Shown here piece after piece: positions 62,301 through 64,000 of a stretch of DNA of 64,000 bases. Where the stretch lies: the NCBI GenBank assembly GCA_001770725.1, contig MERU01000002.1, forward strand, positions 248,001 to 312,000. The letters are read 5' to 3'. How positions within the stretch are numbered: the stretch's first letter is position 1; every line of letters begins with the position of its first letter. The notes under the pieces are model-generated. The model made no database searches, was not told the DNA's origin, and saw only the letters and a program-made list of their open reading frames with translations. Made by a program: the position numbers and the translations under genes. The stretch comes from Burkholderiales bacterium RIFCSPHIGHO2_01_FULL_63_240 (lineage in GTDB: Bacteria > Pseudomonadota > Gammaproteobacteria > Burkholderiales > Burkholderiaceae_C).

Positions 62301-63344
62301 GCCCGTCAGACCCGACTTCGGGCGCGAGCCACGGCCCGTGGCGCCTTCGTCGCGGATCTCGCCGCCCGCGCCGGTCGAGGCACCCGGGAAGGGCGAAATC
62401 GCCGTCGGGTGGTTGTGGGTCTCGACCTTCATCAGCACGTGTGCCAGTTCCTCGCGGGCCTGGTACTGGGGCGCGTTGGTGAAGCCATTGGGCATCCAGC
62501 GCTCGATCTGGTGGCCTTCCATCACGGACGCGTTGTCCGAGTAGGCCACCACCGTGTGCTGCGGGCTGAGCTTCTCGGTGTTGCGGATCATGCCGAACAT
62601 CGACAGGTCCTGCTCCTGGCCATCGATGGTGAACTTCGCGTTGAAGATCTTGTGGCGACAGTGCTCGGAATTGGCCTGCGCGAACATCGTCAGCTCGACG
62701 TCGGTCGGGTTGCGTTTCAAGCCTGTGAAAGCATTGACCAGGTAGTCGATTTCATCGTCCGACAGGGCCAGGCCGAATTCGACGTTGGCCGCCTCAAGCG
62801 CCTGGCGGCCACGGCCCAGCACATCGACGTGGGCCATGGGCGTGCCCTGCTTTTCGTCGAACAGGTGGCGGGCTTCGTCGCGGCTGGCCAGCACGCTTTC
62901 GGTCATGCGGTCGTGCAGCAAGGCCGCGATGGCCTGAAGGTCTTGCGGAGCCAGGGACTTGCTGCTGCCCAGCAAGGCGCCGATGACGCCCGCCTTGACG
63001 GTGATTCGGTACTCGACCACGCGCTCGACGCGGCGGATGCCCAGGCCGCAGTTGTGCGCGATGTCGGTGGCCTTGGACGCCCAGGGCGACACGGTGCCCA
63101 GGCGCGGCGCCACCACGATCAGGTCACCATCGGTCGGGCCCGTGTAGGCTTCGCCATAGGTCAGCAAGGCCTTGAGCCTGTCGGCATCGCCCCCGGTCAG
63201 CGGCTGGTCCGTCAGCACCCAGTGCACATGGCGTGCGTGCAGTCCTGCGATGCGGCTGTTGATCGCCTGCAAGCGGGGCAGCAAAGCCTGGACTTGGTGA
63301 GGGGCCAGGGCGTTGCCGCCCTCGTGGTGCATCAAGTGGGACAT
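59310..63344 (-). CDS. purL: phosphoribosylformylglycinamidine synthase
   Basis: Full-length large Pur[44 protein letters not shown]-terminal class I amidotransferase GVCNGCQML. Confidence 0.98.
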   Translation of the reverse strand: MSHLMHHEGGNALAPHQVQALLPRLQAINSRIAGLHARHVHWVLTDQPLTGGDADRLKALLTYGEAYTGPTDGDLIVVAPRLGTVSPWASKATDIAHNCGLGIRRVERVVEYRITVKAGVIGALLGSSKSLAPQDLQAIAALLHDRMTESVLASRDEARHLFDEKQGTPMAHVDVLGRGRQALEAANVEFGLALSDDEIDYLVNAFTGLKRNPTDVELTMFAQANSEHCRHKIFNAKFTIDGQEQDLSMFGMIRNTEKLSPQHTVVAYSDNASVMEGHQIERWMPNGFTNAPQYQAREELAHVLMKVETHNHPTAISPFPGASTGAGGEIRDEGATGRGSRPKSGLTGFSVSNLHLPGTSEPWEQNPVGKPEHIASPLQIMIEGPLGGAAFNNEFGRANLGGYFRVFEQTVGEGAGAIRRGYHKPIMIAGGIGTISAEQTKKIVFGAGTLLIQLGGPGMRIGMAGAAASSMAAGTNSAALDFDSVQRGNPEIERRAQEVINHCWGLGAQNPILAIHDVGAGGISNAFPELVDGAGKGARFDLSKVPLEESGMAPKEIWCNESQERYVLAIAPESLPIFTAMCERERCPFGVIGTATEALELVLEDTTKPDADKPVDMPMDVLLGKPPKVHRDVKRVRWDGGKLDLTGVSLEKVALDVLRHPTVASKRFLITIGDRTVGGLNSRDQMVGPWQVPVADVAVTLADYQGFAGEAMAMGERTPLASVNAPASGRMAVGEAITNLLAAPIELPRVKLSANWMAACGEQGEDAALYDTVKAVGMELCPALGISIPVGKDSLSMRTKWSDNGATRQVTAPVSLIVTAFASIADTRGTLTPQLVTSENGQALDTSLILVDLGQGKKRMGGSMLAQVLNQFGNEVPDLDSPALLKATVEAVNALRAQGKLLAYHDRGDGGLWATVAEMAFAGHTGVSINVDMLVTEGDGISDSRAETGDSKNWAGQVSERRNELTLKALFNEELGVVLQVRTAERDAVMQVLREHGLSKHSHVIGKPILTGAGKGQVQVWRDAKDIFKAPLQQLHQAWDEVSWRIAQLRDNPACADSEHATIGDAANTGLHVSLSFDPLEDVSAPFIHKARPKVAILREQGVNSHVEMAYAMHLGGFDTFDVHMSDLIAGRARLDQFQGFVACGGFSYGDTLGAGEGWARSVLFNPQLAEQFAAFMARQETFGLGVCNGCQMLAALSPIIPGAEHWPKFTTNQSTRFEARLSQVEVLESPSIFFAGMAGSRMPIAVSHGEGFANFSQRGDAAKVHRAVRFVDHTGAPTEVYPFNPNGSPDGLTGVTTPDGRFTAMMPHPERVFRNIQMSWTSGDKSAPSPWLRMFRNARKWVG

Positions 63345-63397
63345 GAAGAAGGCCAGCGGCGGTGGGAGAACCCGGCATTTTAGCCGCCCCTGGCGCC

Positions 63398-64000
63398 TCA
63401 GGGCACCAACGGTGTCGCCGGAGACAGGACCACGAAGGCGCTTGCGCCCTGCCCGGACAGGCTCACCTGAGCCAGCACCTCGCCCTTGCGGTTCATGTCG
63501 AACACCGCATGCAGGGCCACGCCCTGAGGCAGCAGGCTGGCCAGGTCCACCAGGCTCACGCCGTTCCACAGCCAGAACCGGTCGGCACCCCCGTTCAGGC
63601 CGGACTGCGAAAACAGCAGCCAGCCGGCGTCGTTCACCGTCACGCTGCGATCCGCGAAGCCCGTGGGCAGCAAGCGCGCGTCCAGGCTGGACAGCACATG
63701 GGTCACCCCCTGGCGGACCATGAAGAACTCCGAGCGGGTGGACTCCGCCGTGACCTGAGCCAGTTCACCGAACACCACGCCGTTGCGCGCCTGCTTGACC
63801 GCCGACACCCGGGTTGCGGACGGCAGGTTCAAGGGCGTGAAGGCGCCTTGCCTGTAAATGAAGTAGCGCCCACCGCTGAAGCGCTCGGCCACCAGCACCG
63901 CCCCCGCATCGTCGATGCTCAGGGCGTTGATGACCTCTCCGCCTGTGCGGGCGGTGCGCGGCAGGTTCTCCCGCACGCCATCTCGCCAGATGAAATGCTG
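63398..64000 (-). CDS. hypothetical beta-propeller/repeat-like protein, truncated at window end
   Basis: Open reading frame continuing past window: [36 protein letters not shown]...[43 protein letters not shown]. Confidence 0.6.
   Translation of the reverse strand, partial: QHFIWRDGVRENLPRTARTGGEVINALSIDDAGAVLVAERFSGGRYFIYRQGAFTPLNLPSATRVSAVKQARNGVVFGELAQVTAESTRSEFFMVRQGVTHVLSSLDARLLPTGFADRSVTVNDAGWLLFSQSGLNGGADRFWLWNGVSLVDLASLLPQGVALHAVFDMNRKGEVLAQVSLSGQGASAFVVLSPATPLVP

Noticed and set aside
59304-63383. 1359-aa plus-strand ORF opposite purL
   Set aside because: Antisense frame of a fully recognisable purL in high-GC DNA; composition is His/Gly/Arg/Val-rich low complexity with no family signal.

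Overview
GC-rich 64 kb chromosomal window, most like Betaproteobacteria/Burkholderiales by gene content (inference). It has two parts. (A) About 0.65-25.8 kb is an accessory-looking cluster of small stress-type proteins (hemerythrin, DUF4142, DUF2383, DUF4398/OmpA, Hsp20, CBS, Csp, ElaB/DUF883, MscS, YihY, DUF421), glycan enzymes (UDP-galactopyranose mutase, three glycosyltransferases, a GH1-like hydrolase) and regulators: a complete sigma-54 (RpoN) paralog, an orphan NtrC-type activator and a hybrid histidine kinase. The main finding is a recurring 16-nt sigma-54 -24/-12 element, core GGCAYG-N4-TTGC, just upstream of nearly every transcription unit in this part, on both strands, including the rpoN paralog. 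This looks like a compact, self-contained, auto-regulated sigma-54 stress/envelope regulon. (B) About 25.9-64 kb is mostly housekeeping: a tandem GGDEF pair (one degenerate), CDF transporter, ribA, an SOS-boxed imuA-imuB-dnaE2 cassette, MAPEG, the aceE-aceF-lpdA operon with a divergent PAS kinase/LuxR-type regulator, folD, an M3 peptidase, a glutaredoxin-like protein, a flavoprotein, SGNH hydrolase, rpiA, a DUF1624 acyltransferase, rlhA-like U32 peptidase, an LpxH-like phosphoesterase, DUF2322, an AMP/thymidine phosphorylase + PRPP synthetase-like pair, and purL. No tRNA, rRNA, CRISPR array, IS element or integrase was recognised. All family calls are from reading the translations; no database search was run.
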